DNA of 64,000 nt from Desulfarculus sp. Lineage in GTDB: Bacteria; Desulfobacterota; Desulfarculia; Desulfarculales; Desulfarculaceae. The stretch is taken from contig JACRDC010000119.1 in the NCBI GenBank assembly GCA_016218705.1, positions 1 to 64,000 of the forward strand, in the 5' to 3' direction. The notes under the pieces were generated by a model that saw only the letters and a list, made by a program, of their open reading frames with translations, ran no database searches and was not told the origin of the DNA. Below, in pieces: positions 24,546 through 33,040 of the stretch. The number at the start of each line of letters is the position of its first letter. Positions within the stretch are counted from its first letter, which is position 1. Made by a program: the position numbers and the translations under genes.

Positions 24546-26531
24546 TCACACCAGCGCCACCCGCAGCACGTCGTAAAAGGCGTCGGCCTTGACCACCTTT
24601 ATCATCACCTTCTGGCCGGGCTCCAGCTTCTGGCCGGCTTCCACGGGGATGGTGGTCAGGAGCATGATGTCGGTGATGAGCAGTTGCCAGCGCTTGAGCT
24701 GGTGCTCCATGACCAGGGCCTCCAGGGGCTCGTCCCCCCTGGCCCGCAGCCAGCGGATGAGCCAGTAGCGCTGGCGGGCCTGGCGTATCTTCATGCCCTT
24801 GCGCACCACCGGCTCCACGCGCATGGCGTAGTCCTTCAGCCCGGCCTCGCCGAAGGGCGGGGCCTGGCCGTCCAGCACGGCGCCCACCTGGCGCTGCATC
24901 ACCAAATCCAGGTAGCGCCGGATGGGGCTGGTGGCGTGGGTGTAGTTCTCCACCCCCAGGCTGGAGTGGCGGCCGGGCTTGGTGGAGATGTCCACTCGGT
25001 TCAAGAGCCGGCGCTGCCGAAAGTGCAGGAACAGGTCGCTGGGGTCGCCCTCCTCAAAGGGCTCGCGGGGCGGGGCCTGGATGCGGTACAGGGCCGGCAC
25101 CCCCTGCTGGGCCAGGTACTGGCCGCAGAGGGTGTTGGCCAGGATGGCCGTCTCGGCCACCATCTCCCGGGAGGGGCCGTCGCGGTCCAGGCGGCGCACC
25201 CACACCTGGCCCTCCTCGTCCACGCCCATGATAACCTCGGGCAAGGGCAGGAAGTAGGCCCCGGCCTGGCCCCGGCGCTGGCGCGAGGCCAGGCAGGTCT
25301 CGTACAGGCCCTTGAGGCAGGGCTCAAAGGTTATGAGCTGGTCGGCCTCGTCGTAGGTCAGGCGCTTGTGCACCTTGAGCCGGCTGCGGCACAGGCGGTA
25401 ATCCAGGATTTGGCCCTGGCCGTCCAGGCGGGCCAGGAAGCTGATGGCCGGGCGATGCTCGCCCTCGCGCAGGCTTAGGGCGTCCTCGCTCAGCCTGGGC
25501 GGCAGCATGGGTATGCGGGCGTCGGGCAGGTAGATGGAGCTGCCCCGGCCCAAAGCCTCCAGGTCCAGGGGGCTACCCAGGGGCAGCACCGCCGCTGCGT
25601 CGGTGATGTGCACGCCCAGGGTGCCGCCGCCCTCGGGGTGGGGCTCGAAGCTTAAAGCGTCGTCAAAGTCGGTGGTGTACTGGCCGTCAATGGTGAAGGT
25701 ATACAGCTCGGTTAGGTCCTCGCGGCCGCCGTCCAGGCCGGCGAAGGGGGCCAACTGGCTGGCCTGGATTTCCAACTCAGCCCCAAAGGCCTGGGGGATG
25801 CCCTCGCGCCTGAGCTCCAGGTTCTCATGGGGCGAGAAGACCCCCAGGCGCACCAGGAGGTCGAAGACCTGCCGCTTGCCGCCCAGGTTGGCCAGGGCCG
25901 CGATCTCCTTTGCCTTCTTGGCGCGGGGCGCCTCGTCCTCCCAGACCACCAGTTCGATCAGCAGATCATAGAGCCCCGCTGGTGGCTCGCCGCTGGGCGG
26001 GCCGGAGGCCGGCAGGGACTTTAGGAAGCCCACGGCCTGGTCCAAAAGGGCCTGCTGGCTGGCCTCGCGCTGGGCCTGTTCCAGCTTTTGCCGCAACTGC
26101 TCGGCGGTCAGGGGCAGGAAGGCTCCGTCAACCAGACGGAAGTGAAGCCTTTCGTTGAACAAGGCCCGCAGGGTGGCAGAGAGGTGGTCGCTGCCCGCCT
26201 CCTGGCCTAAACAGAGCTGAGCCAGGTCCTTAAGGGGCAGGGGTTCCTGCTCCTCGTGCACCAGCTCCCACAGCTCGGCCACGTCCACGCCAGCGGCCAG
26301 CTCCTCGCGGCGGGCCTCCACCTTGCGCATGTACTCCACCTGGCTGGCGCGGGGGCGGTCCGGCGAGACGGCGGCCGGGGTCATGAGCAGGATGCGCCCC
26401 TGGGGGAGGGCCTCCTGGCGGTCCTGGGCGGTCCACAGCCCCAGGCGGCCCTTTTTGTTGGAGTTGACCAAGCCCAGGACGATGCGATTTTTATCTATAT
26501 ATTCGACTAGATGTCCCGTGGGGTCGGTCAT
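24546..26531 (-). CDS. RNase II/R family ribonuclease (RNB domain)
   Basis: 661 residues. An N-terminal helical/winged region (1-270) precedes the RNB catalytic domain, which begins at LYTFTIDGQYTTDFDDALSF (the D-x-D-D-A metal site near residues 275-285) and continues through GVENYTHATSPIRRYLDLVM; a C-terminal S1-like tail is short (LEPGQKVMIKVVKADAFYDV). It degrades RNA 3' to 5'. The N-terminal segment differs from the cold-shock domains of E. coli RNase II/R, which is common for the cyanobacterial/deltaproteobacterial variant. GTG or ATG at 26531 is the start of the open frame; alone in its unit. Confidence 0.92.
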   Translation of the reverse strand: MTDPTGHLVEYIDKNRIVLGLVNSNKKGRLGLWTAQDRQEALPQGRILLMTPAAVSPDRPRASQVEYMRKVEARREELAAGVDVAELWELVHEEQEPLPLKDLAQLCLGQEAGSDHLSATLRALFNERLHFRLVDGAFLPLTAEQLRQKLEQAQREASQQALLDQAVGFLKSLPASGPPSGEPPAGLYDLLIELVVWEDEAPRAKKAKEIAALANLGGKRQVFDLLVRLGVFSPHENLELRREGIPQAFGAELEIQASQLAPFAGLDGGREDLTELYTFTIDGQYTTDFDDALSFEPHPEGGGTLGVHITDAAAVLPLGSPLDLEALGRGSSIYLPDARIPMLPPRLSEDALSLREGEHRPAISFLARLDGQGQILDYRLCRSRLKVHKRLTYDEADQLITFEPCLKGLYETCLASRQRRGQAGAYFLPLPEVIMGVDEEGQVWVRRLDRDGPSREMVAETAILANTLCGQYLAQQGVPALYRIQAPPREPFEEGDPSDLFLHFRQRRLLNRVDISTKPGRHSSLGVENYTHATSPIRRYLDLVMQRQVGAVLDGQAPPFGEAGLKDYAMRVEPVVRKGMKIRQARQRYWLIRWLRARGDEPLEALVMEHQLKRWQLLITDIMLLTTIPVEAGQKLEPGQKVMIKVVKADAFYDVLRVALV

Positions 26532-26739
26532 GGGGCCTTGGTCCTCGGCCTGGAGGCGAGCTTGGGGGCCGCCGGCACGGCCCTCGGCGCTGCTGGGCGC
26601 CGCTCATGGTCATGGCCGGCGAGGGGGCACTGGTCTATGGGGATTCACGCCGACACCCGTGGGGCATCCCCGGAAAAACCCAGAAGTGCCAGGTTATTCA
26701 GCGTGAGTTAGCATACCGGCCCCCCACCCGGGTGTCAAC

Positions 26740-26767
26740 TTGCCCCGGGCCGGTTAAATGGTATTAT
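26740..26767 (+). promoter_or_regulatory. candidate sigma-70 promoter for the TlpA-like gene
   Basis: TTGCCC (26740-26745), 16-base spacer, TATTAT (26762-26767), 28 bases ahead of the ATG. The remainder of 26532-26739 holds nothing recognised. Confidence 0.45.
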
Positions 26768-26795
26768 GTGTTGACGTTCTAACCGGGAGTCGCCC

Positions 26796-28178
26796 ATGAT
26801 CCGCAAACGTGCCGCCCTCCTGTTCCTTCTGTCCATATGCATGATATTGCTGCTCAACTCTCCGGTGGCCCTGGCCCAGGGCAATCAGGCGGTGGACTTC
26901 AACCTGCCCAGCATCTACGGGGGCAAGCTGAGCCTGTCGGACTTCAAGGGCCGGGTGGTGCTCCTGGATTTCTTCGCCACCTGGTGCCGCCCCTGCAAGG
27001 ACGGCATACCCAAGCTGAACAAGCTCCAGCAGGAATACGCGGGCAAGGGCGTGAGCGTGGTGGGCTTCTCCCTGGACACCGGCGGCCTGTCGGTGGTCAA
27101 GCCCTTCGCGGTGCGCAACAACGTGGAATTCCCCGTGGTCATGGGCGACAAGGACCTGGCCATCAAGCTGGGGCAGGTCAAGGTACTGCCCACCACCCTG
27201 GTGATTGACCCCCAGGGCCGGGTGGTGGACCGCTTCGAGGGCCTGGCCAGCGAGGAGAAGCTCCTGGCGGCGGTCAAGCCCTACCTCAACGCCTCGGCGC
27301 CTCCGGCCCCCACGGCGGCCATGGTGCGCAACCGCCAGCCCAACGAGCCCCGCTTCACCTCGGTGTACGTGGAGGACAACCACGAACTGGGCGGCGCGCG
27401 GGGCCTGGCGGTGTACGTGCGCGCCGAGGTCACCGACCTGGTGCCCGAGCAGGGCCTGTGGCTGCGCCTGGACCTCCAGCCCGTGGGCAAGGGGGCCGGG
27501 GCGGTCAAGTCCCTGTACCAGCGTATAGAAGACGGCACCAAGAACCGCCACGTGCTCTTCGTGCGCTGCGACCAGTTGCCGCCGGTGCCGCCGGACGGCC
27601 AGCTCAAGGCCTCCCTGACCATCCTGGGGGCCGGCCAGAAGCCGGTGGAGAAGAGCCCCGAGGTGGAGGTGCCCCGGCCCTGCCAGTACGGCCAGGGCCT
27701 GGCCAGCCGCTCGGAGGGCGGCCGGGACCATGTCTCGATCCCCTCCAAGGAGGGCGACAGCGCTCCGGCCTGGGGCAACAACGACGAGAAAGGTCAGCCG
27801 CGCTTCCAGCGCATCTGGGTCAGCGACGACAGCGAGGGCGCGGGCAAGCCGGGGCTGTCGGTGCACGTGCTGGCCGACCTGAGCGACCTCAAGTCCCAGA
27901 AGGCCTTGTGGATGCAGCTCAACCTGCAACCCGAGGTCCGCTCCAAGAGCGGCGACATGACCCCGGCCGGCGAGCCCAAGGCCCTCTACGTGCGCGTGGA
28001 GGACCCCACCCGCCAGAACTTCCAGCTCTACGTGCGCTGCGACCAGTTGCCCAAGGTGCCCGACGGCGGGGCCTTTCGGGCCTGGCTGAACATCCTGGGC
28101 GGCGACAAGCAGTCCCTGGAGAAGAGCAACGACTTCATGATCCCCGGTCCCTGCCAGGTGGCGGCCCGCGCGAGATGA
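26796..28178 (+). CDS. TlpA-like thioredoxin-fold protein with a duplicated C-terminal domain
   Basis: 460 residues. Signal peptide 1-28 (LLFLLSICMILLLNSPVALA), then a TlpA/ResA-like thioredoxin domain at 33-165 with active site ATWCRPCKDGIP (Cys64, Cys67) and cis-Pro in KVLPTTLVID. Residues 184-297 and 334-454 are two copies of one domain: PRFTSVYVEDNHELGGARGL against PRFQRIWVSDDSEGAGKPGL, and FVRCDQLPPVP against YVRCDQLPKVP, both ending GPCQ/RPCQ. The repeated domain is not recognised. Each copy carries two Cys (C258/C296; C415/C453), possible disulfides. Probably a periplasmic thiol oxidoreductase acting on or with envelope proteins. The 29-base gap to the ABC exporter suggests co-transcription. 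Confidence 0.9.
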   Translation: MIRKRAALLFLLSICMILLLNSPVALAQGNQAVDFNLPSIYGGKLSLSDFKGRVVLLDFFATWCRPCKDGIPKLNKLQQEYAGKGVSVVGFSLDTGGLSVVKPFAVRNNVEFPVVMGDKDLAIKLGQVKVLPTTLVIDPQGRVVDRFEGLASEEKLLAAVKPYLNASAPPAPTAAMVRNRQPNEPRFTSVYVEDNHELGGARGLAVYVRAEVTDLVPEQGLWLRLDLQPVGKGAGAVKSLYQRIEDGTKNRHVLFVRCDQLPPVPPDGQLKASLTILGAGQKPVEKSPEVEVPRPCQYGQGLASRSEGGRDHVSIPSKEGDSAPAWGNNDEKGQPRFQRIWVSDDSEGAGKPGLSVHVLADLSDLKSQKALWMQLNLQPEVRSKSGDMTPAGEPKALYVRVEDPTRQNFQLYVRCDQLPKVPDGGAFRAWLNILGGDKQSLEKSNDFMIPGPCQVAARAR

Positions 28179-28207
28179 CCTTAACCCGCGCCGGGGGGTA
28201 ACGGCCC

Positions 28208-29956
28208 ATGGCCAACGGCTGGCGGCTTCTCAAGGACCTGGCCTGGGAGCGCCGCTGGGCCATCGCCGTGGGGCTTGCGGCCCTGGTGGCCGTGGACTTC
28301 TTGCAACTCTGCGTGCCCCGCCTGATCAAGTTCGCCGTGGACGACCTGGCTTCAGCCCGGGCCACCTCCATCTCCCTGCTCTGGCAGGCCGCCGGAGTGC
28401 TGGGCCTGGCCCTGGGCATGGCCTGCTTGCGCCTGTTGTGGCGGCCCCTGCTGATGGGCTTTTCACGCCAGGTGGAACGCGGCCTGCGCCAGCGGCTCTT
28501 CGAGCACTTGCAGGACATGCACCTGGGCTACCTGGTGGACCACTCCCCGGGCGAGCTGATGGCCCGCTCCACCAACGACCTGAACAACATCCGCATGGCC
28601 ACCGGCATCGGTCTGGTGGCGGCCATGGATGGCCTGGTGCTGGGCACGGCGGCCCTGGGCTTCATGCTCTACATCAGCCCGCTCCTGACCCTGCTGGCCG
28701 TGCTGCCCATGCCCCTGATCGTGGCCCTGACCCGCGTGCAGTCGGGCCGCCTGCACCGCCGCTACCAGGAGGTGCAGGAGGCCTTCGGCCAGATCACCGA
28801 GCAGGTGCGCGAGGTGATGAGCGGCATCGGCCTCATCAAGGCCTATGCCCTGCGTGAGGGCCAGGAGGCACGTTTGGCCACGGCGGGCCGGGGCTACCTG
28901 GAACTGAACATGGGCCTGGCCAAGCTCCTGGCCCTGTTCTTCCCCCTGATGATCTTTTTCACCAACCTGAGCCTGGCCGTGGTGCTGGGGGCTGGCGGCT
29001 GGCTCACGGTGGGCGGGAGCATCACCGCCGGCGACTTCGTGGCCTTCGCCGCCTACCTTAGCCTCTTGACCTGGCCCATGATGGCCCTGGGCTGGGTGGT
29101 TAGCCTGGTGCAGCGGGCCAAGGCCTCCCTGCTCAGGGTGGAGGAGGTGCTCTCGGCCCGGCCCCAGGTGCAGGACCCCGCGCGGCCGCGCTTCATCGCG
29201 GCCGGCGCGCCCCTGGGCCTGGAGGTGCGCGGGCTGACCTTTGCCTACCCCGGCCAGGCCGCGCCGGCCCTGCAAGACGTAAGCCTCTTGGTGCCCGACG
29301 GCCAGACCACGGCCCTGGTGGGGCGGGTGGGCTCGGCCAAGTCCACCCTCCTGGCCCTGCTCTGCCGCGTCTATGACCCGCCGGCCGGCAGCGTGCTCCT
29401 GGCCGGGGTGGACGTGCTGGAGTTGAGCCAGGCCCACCTGCGCTCCCTGGTGGTGCAGGTGCCCCAGGAGGCCTTTCTGTTCTCGGCCACGGTGCGGGCC
29501 AATCTGCTCCTGGGCCGGCCCCAGGCCAGTGAGGAAGAGATGTGGGCGGCGCTCACCGCCGCCGAGCTGGCCGGCGAGGTGCGCGCGCTGGAGCAGGGCC
29601 TGGACACCATGCTGGGCGAGCGCGCCCATACCCTGAGCGGAGGCCAGCGCCAGCGCCTGGCCCTGGCCCGGGCCTTGATCCTGGACCCGCCGGTACTGGT
29701 GCTGGACGACCCCCTGAGCGCCGTGGACACCGAGACCGAGCAGCGCATCCTGCACAACCTGGCGGCCCTGCGCGCCGGGCGCACCACCCTGGTGGTGAGC
29801 CACCGCCTTAAAAGCGTGGCCTTTGCCCAGCGCATCTACGTGCTGGACCAGGGCCGGGTGGTGGAAGAGGGCCGCCACCAAGACCTGATGCGCGCCGGCG
29901 GGGTGTACCAGCAACTCTTTGCCGAGCAGGCCATCCTGGCCGAGCTGGAGGCCTGA
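28208..29956 (+). CDS. heterodimeric ABC exporter, subunit 1 (degenerate ATP site)
   Basis: 582 residues: six-helix exporter domain (1-320) and ATPase domain (335-582). Walker A reads GRVGSAKST at 372-380, with Ala in place of the last conserved Gly before Lys. The signature is a canonical LSGGQ (476-480). After Walker B (VLVLD, 496-500) the catalytic Glu is Asp501 in LDDPLSAVD. Glu-to-Asp at this place marks the degenerate-site subunit of heterodimeric exporters such as TM287/288. Substrate unknown; MdlA-like by layout. The next gene starts six bases after the stop and encodes the partner. Confidence 0.93.
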   Translation: MANGWRLLKDLAWERRWAIAVGLAALVAVDFLQLCVPRLIKFAVDDLASARATSISLLWQAAGVLGLALGMACLRLLWRPLLMGFSRQVERGLRQRLFEHLQDMHLGYLVDHSPGELMARSTNDLNNIRMATGIGLVAAMDGLVLGTAALGFMLYISPLLTLLAVLPMPLIVALTRVQSGRLHRRYQEVQEAFGQITEQVREVMSGIGLIKAYALREGQEARLATAGRGYLELNMGLAKLLALFFPLMIFFTNLSLAVVLGAGGWLTVGGSITAGDFVAFAAYLSLLTWPMMALGWVVSLVQRAKASLLRVEEVLSARPQVQDPARPRFIAAGAPLGLEVRGLTFAYPGQAAPALQDVSLLVPDGQTTALVGRVGSAKSTLLALLCRVYDPPAGSVLLAGVDVLELSQAHLRSLVVQVPQEAFLFSATVRANLLLGRPQASEEEMWAALTAAELAGEVRALEQGLDTMLGERAHTLSGGQRQRLALARALILDPPVLVLDDPLSAVDTETEQRILHNLAALRAGRTTLVVSHRLKSVAFAQRIYVLDQGRVVEEGRHQDLMRAGGVYQQLFAEQAILAELEA

Positions 29957-29961
29957 AGCCC

Positions 29962-32097
29962 ATGCCGCCCATGGACTACGGCTACATGGAGGGCGATCAC
30001 CTGGGGCGGCCCTATGACCTGCGCCTGCTGGGGCGCCTGCTGGCCTTCTCGCGCCCCCACCTGCGGCGCATCGCACTGGCGGCGCTTCTGATTCTCTTAA
30101 GCACCGGCCTGGAACTCTTGCTGCCCTACCTGACCCGCCTGGGCATAGACCTGTACATCGTGCGCCAGGTGCAGGAAGTGGACCTGTCCCGCCTGCCCGG
30201 CGAGCTGGCGGAGAAGCTGACCGCCCAGGCCGGGCCGGCGGCCTGGCCCCTGGAGGGCCAGAGGCTTCTGCTGCCCGCCGAGACCTGGCGCGGCCTGGAC
30301 CCCAAGCTCTCCGAGGCGGTGAGGCAGGCCGGGGCACTGGCCGGGCACGCCTGGTACCAGGCCCCGCCCGGACCCCAGGCCCAGGAGGTGGCCGCGGCCC
30401 GGCCCGAGCTGTTCATAGGCTCCGGGGACCGGCTGTTGATACGTGGGGACCACCTGGCGCGCCTGGACCACGAACAACTCATGACCCTGCGTGGCGCTGA
30501 CGCCTGGGGGCTGGTGCGTCTGGCCCTGGTGTTCACCCTGGCCGCGGCCCTGGCCTTTGCCCTGGGCTTTGGCCAGCAGATGCTCCTGGAGCGCACCGGC
30601 CAGGAGATCATGTTCAGCCTGCGCCAGGGCCTCTTCGGCCACCTGCTGGGCCGCTCCCTGGGCTTTTTCTCCAAGAACCCGGTGGGCAAGCTGGTCACCC
30701 GCCTGACCAACGACGTGCAGAACCTCAACGAGCTCTACACCTCCACCCTGGTGGCCATGTTCCAGGACATGTTCCTCATCGGCGGCATCGTGGTGGTGCT
30801 GTTGATGCTCAACCAGCGCCTGGCCCTGGTCTGCCTGGCGCTGACCCCGGCCATCGCGCTGATGGCCTGGCTCTTCTCGCGTCTGGCCCGCGAGGCCTTC
30901 CGCGACCTGCAAGGCCATCTGGGGCGCATCAACTCCCGCCTGAGCGAGACCCTCTCCGGCCTGCTGGCGGTCAAGCTCTTCCGCGCCGAGGAGCCGGGCC
31001 GGCAGGAATTCCAACGCCTCAACGACGACTACTACCGCGCAGGCATGCGCCAGATCAAGGTCATGAGCGTCTTCATGCCGCTGACCGAGCTGTTCTCCAG
31101 CCTGGCCGTGGGACTTATCCTGTGGCACGGCGGCGGCCAGGTGGTGCAAGACACCCTGAGCCTGGGCACCCTGGTGGCCTTCCTCACCTACATGCAGATG
31201 TTCTTTCGCCCAGTGCGCGACCTGGCCGAGAAGTACAACATCCTGCAGGCGGCCATGGCCTCGGCCGAGCGCATCTTCCACCTGCTGGACAACGACGAGG
31301 CCTTGGCCCCACCAGCCGCTGCCGTCCTGGAGCCGGGTCCGGGGCTGGGCCAGGTGCGTTTCGAGAACGTCACCTTTGGCTACCAGGAGGGCCAGCCGGT
31401 GCTCAAGGGGGTGGATTTCACCATCCCGCCCGGCCAGACCTGGGCCGTGGTGGGGGCCACCGGCGCCGGCAAGACCAGCCTGGTCAGCCTGCTGATGCGC
31501 TTTTACGATCCCCAGCAGGGCAGGGTGCTCTTGGACGGGGTGGACCTCAGGGACCTGGACGAGAGCGCCCTGGCCCGGCGGGTGGCCCTGGTGGCCCAGG
31601 AGGTGTTCCTCTTGGCCGGCACCGTGGAACAGAACATCACCCTGGGCCGGCCCTGGGTGACGCCCCAGCTCTTGCGCCAGGCCCTGGAGGTCAGCGGCGC
31701 CCAGGGCTTCGTGCAGGGCCTGGAGCAGGGCCTGTCCACCCGCCTGGGCGAGGGCGCCCGCAAGCTCAGCGCCGGCCAGCGCCAACTGCTGGCCCTGGCC
31801 CGCGCCCTGGCCGGTGGCCCCCGGGTGCTGGTCCTGGACGAGGCCACGTCCTCGGTGGACCCCGAGTCCGAGCGCTTGATACAACAGGCGCTGCCCCGGG
31901 TCATGGCCGGCCGCACCTCCTTGGTGGTGGCCCACCGCCTGACCACGGTGCGCCACGCCGCGCGCATCCTGGTGCTGCACAAGGGGCGCGTCGCCGAGCA
32001 GGGCAGCCACGAGGAACTCATGGCCCTGGGGGGCATCTACGCCCGCCTGGTGCGCTTGCAGGCCCTGCGCCAGGGCCTCGACCAAGAACCGCGTTAG
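29962..32097 (+). CDS. heterodimeric ABC exporter, subunit 2 (consensus ATP site, large extracytoplasmic insert)
   Basis: 711 residues, about 110 more than usual. The extra length is a hydrophilic insert at about residues 68-180 between the first and second membrane helices, on the outer side. ATPase domain 460-700: Walker A GATGAGKTS (498-506), signature LSAGQ (602-606, Gly to Ala), Walker B VLVLD followed by Glu627 in LDEATSSVD. So this subunit keeps the catalytic Glu. MdlB-like. Together with the preceding gene it would make an asymmetric exporter; the insert may gate or recruit an external partner. Confidence 0.93.
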   Translation: MPPMDYGYMEGDHLGRPYDLRLLGRLLAFSRPHLRRIALAALLILLSTGLELLLPYLTRLGIDLYIVRQVQEVDLSRLPGELAEKLTAQAGPAAWPLEGQRLLLPAETWRGLDPKLSEAVRQAGALAGHAWYQAPPGPQAQEVAAARPELFIGSGDRLLIRGDHLARLDHEQLMTLRGADAWGLVRLALVFTLAAALAFALGFGQQMLLERTGQEIMFSLRQGLFGHLLGRSLGFFSKNPVGKLVTRLTNDVQNLNELYTSTLVAMFQDMFLIGGIVVVLLMLNQRLALVCLALTPAIALMAWLFSRLAREAFRDLQGHLGRINSRLSETLSGLLAVKLFRAEEPGRQEFQRLNDDYYRAGMRQIKVMSVFMPLTELFSSLAVGLILWHGGGQVVQDTLSLGTLVAFLTYMQMFFRPVRDLAEKYNILQAAMASAERIFHLLDNDEALAPPAAAVLEPGPGLGQVRFENVTFGYQEGQPVLKGVDFTIPPGQTWAVVGATGAGKTSLVSLLMRFYDPQQGRVLLDGVDLRDLDESALARRVALVAQEVFLLAGTVEQNITLGRPWVTPQLLRQALEVSGAQGFVQGLEQGLSTRLGEGARKLSAGQRQLLALARALAGGPRVLVLDEATSSVDPESERLIQQALPRVMAGRTSLVVAHRLTTVRHAARILVLHKGRVAEQGSHEELMALGGIYARLVRLQALRQGLDQEPR

Positions 32098-32109
32098 GGG
32101 GAGGTTTTC

Positions 32110-32901
32110 ATGGACATGGGCATCAAGGACCGCGTGGCCTGCGTGGCCGGGGCCAGCAAGGGCCTGGGCCGGGCCGTGGCTTGGGGCCTGGCCGCCGAGG
32201 GCTGTCACCTGGCCCTGTGCGCGCGCAACGGGGCGGCCCTGGAGGCCCTGGCCGCCGAGATAAAACAGGCCCACGGGGTCAAGGTGCTGACCCGCGGCCT
32301 GGACCTCTGCCAGCCCGGCCAGGGCGAGGCCTTCTGCCAAGAGGCGGCCCATAACCTGGGGCGGCTGGACATCCTGGTGACCAACTGCGGCGGGCCGCCG
32401 GCTGGCGGGTTCGAGGACTTCGGCGAGGATGACTGGCTCAGGGCCGTGGGGCTGATCCTCTTTTCGGCCCAGGCCCTGGCCCGCGGCGCCCTGCCGGCCA
32501 TGCGCGGGCAGGGCTGGGGGCGCATCGTCAACCTGACAAGCGTCTCGGTAAAGCAGCCCCTGAACGCCCTGATTCTAAGCAACAGCATCCGGGCGGCGGT
32601 GATCGGCTGGGCCAAGACCCTGGCCGACGAGGTGGCCCCGGCCGGCATCACGGTCAACAACATCTGCCAGGGCTGGATACTCACCGAGCGGGTGGAGGAG
32701 CTATTGGCCCACCGCAGCCAGGCCCAGGGCATCAGCCGCGACGAGGCCCTGGCCCAAGCCGTGGCCGGCATACCCCTGGGGCGCATCGGCCGGCCCGAGG
32801 AGATGGCCGACCTGGCGGTGTTTCTGGCCTCGGAGCGGGCCAGCTACATCACCGGCGCCAGCTACCTGATTGACGGCGGGCTGTATAGGGGGCTGATGTA
32901 G
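32110..32901 (+). CDS. short-chain dehydrogenase/reductase family protein lacking the catalytic Tyr
   Basis: 263 residues. NAD(P)-binding CVAGASKGLGRAVAWGLAAE (11-30), NCGG at 96-99 in place of NNAG, conserved Ser in RIVNLTSVSV, C-terminal FLASERASYITGASYLIDGG. Where SDRs have Tyr-x3-Lys the sequence is LILSNSIRAAVIGWAKTLAD, with no Tyr and Arg in place of Lys. This LxLSNxxR variant is a known FabG-like subgroup of uncertain activity. It starts 12 bases after the exporter gene behind GGGGGAGG, so likely in the same transcript. Confidence 0.9.
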   Translation: MDMGIKDRVACVAGASKGLGRAVAWGLAAEGCHLALCARNGAALEALAAEIKQAHGVKVLTRGLDLCQPGQGEAFCQEAAHNLGRLDILVTNCGGPPAGGFEDFGEDDWLRAVGLILFSAQALARGALPAMRGQGWGRIVNLTSVSVKQPLNALILSNSIRAAVIGWAKTLADEVAPAGITVNNICQGWILTERVEELLAHRSQAQGISRDEALAQAVAGIPLGRIGRPEEMADLAVFLASERASYITGASYLIDGGLYRGLM

Positions 32902-32985
32902 CCGCGAGCCACGGCGGGCGTATACGGGCCGAGGGGCGCTCTACCCCAGGCCGGCGCTGGCGGCTTACCACGTTGTCTTAATGCA

Positions 32986-33007
32986 GGGGCGGGGTTTGTC
33001 CCCGCCC
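32986..33007. repeat. GC-rich hairpin repeat between convergent genes
   Basis: GGGGCGGGG, loop TTTG, TCCCCGCCC. Lies between the SDR gene and the potassium-channel gene, which face each other; possible bidirectional terminator. Confidence 0.65.
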
Positions 33008-33040
33008 GAACAGTCTGGATATGCAGCGAATTGAGTCGGC

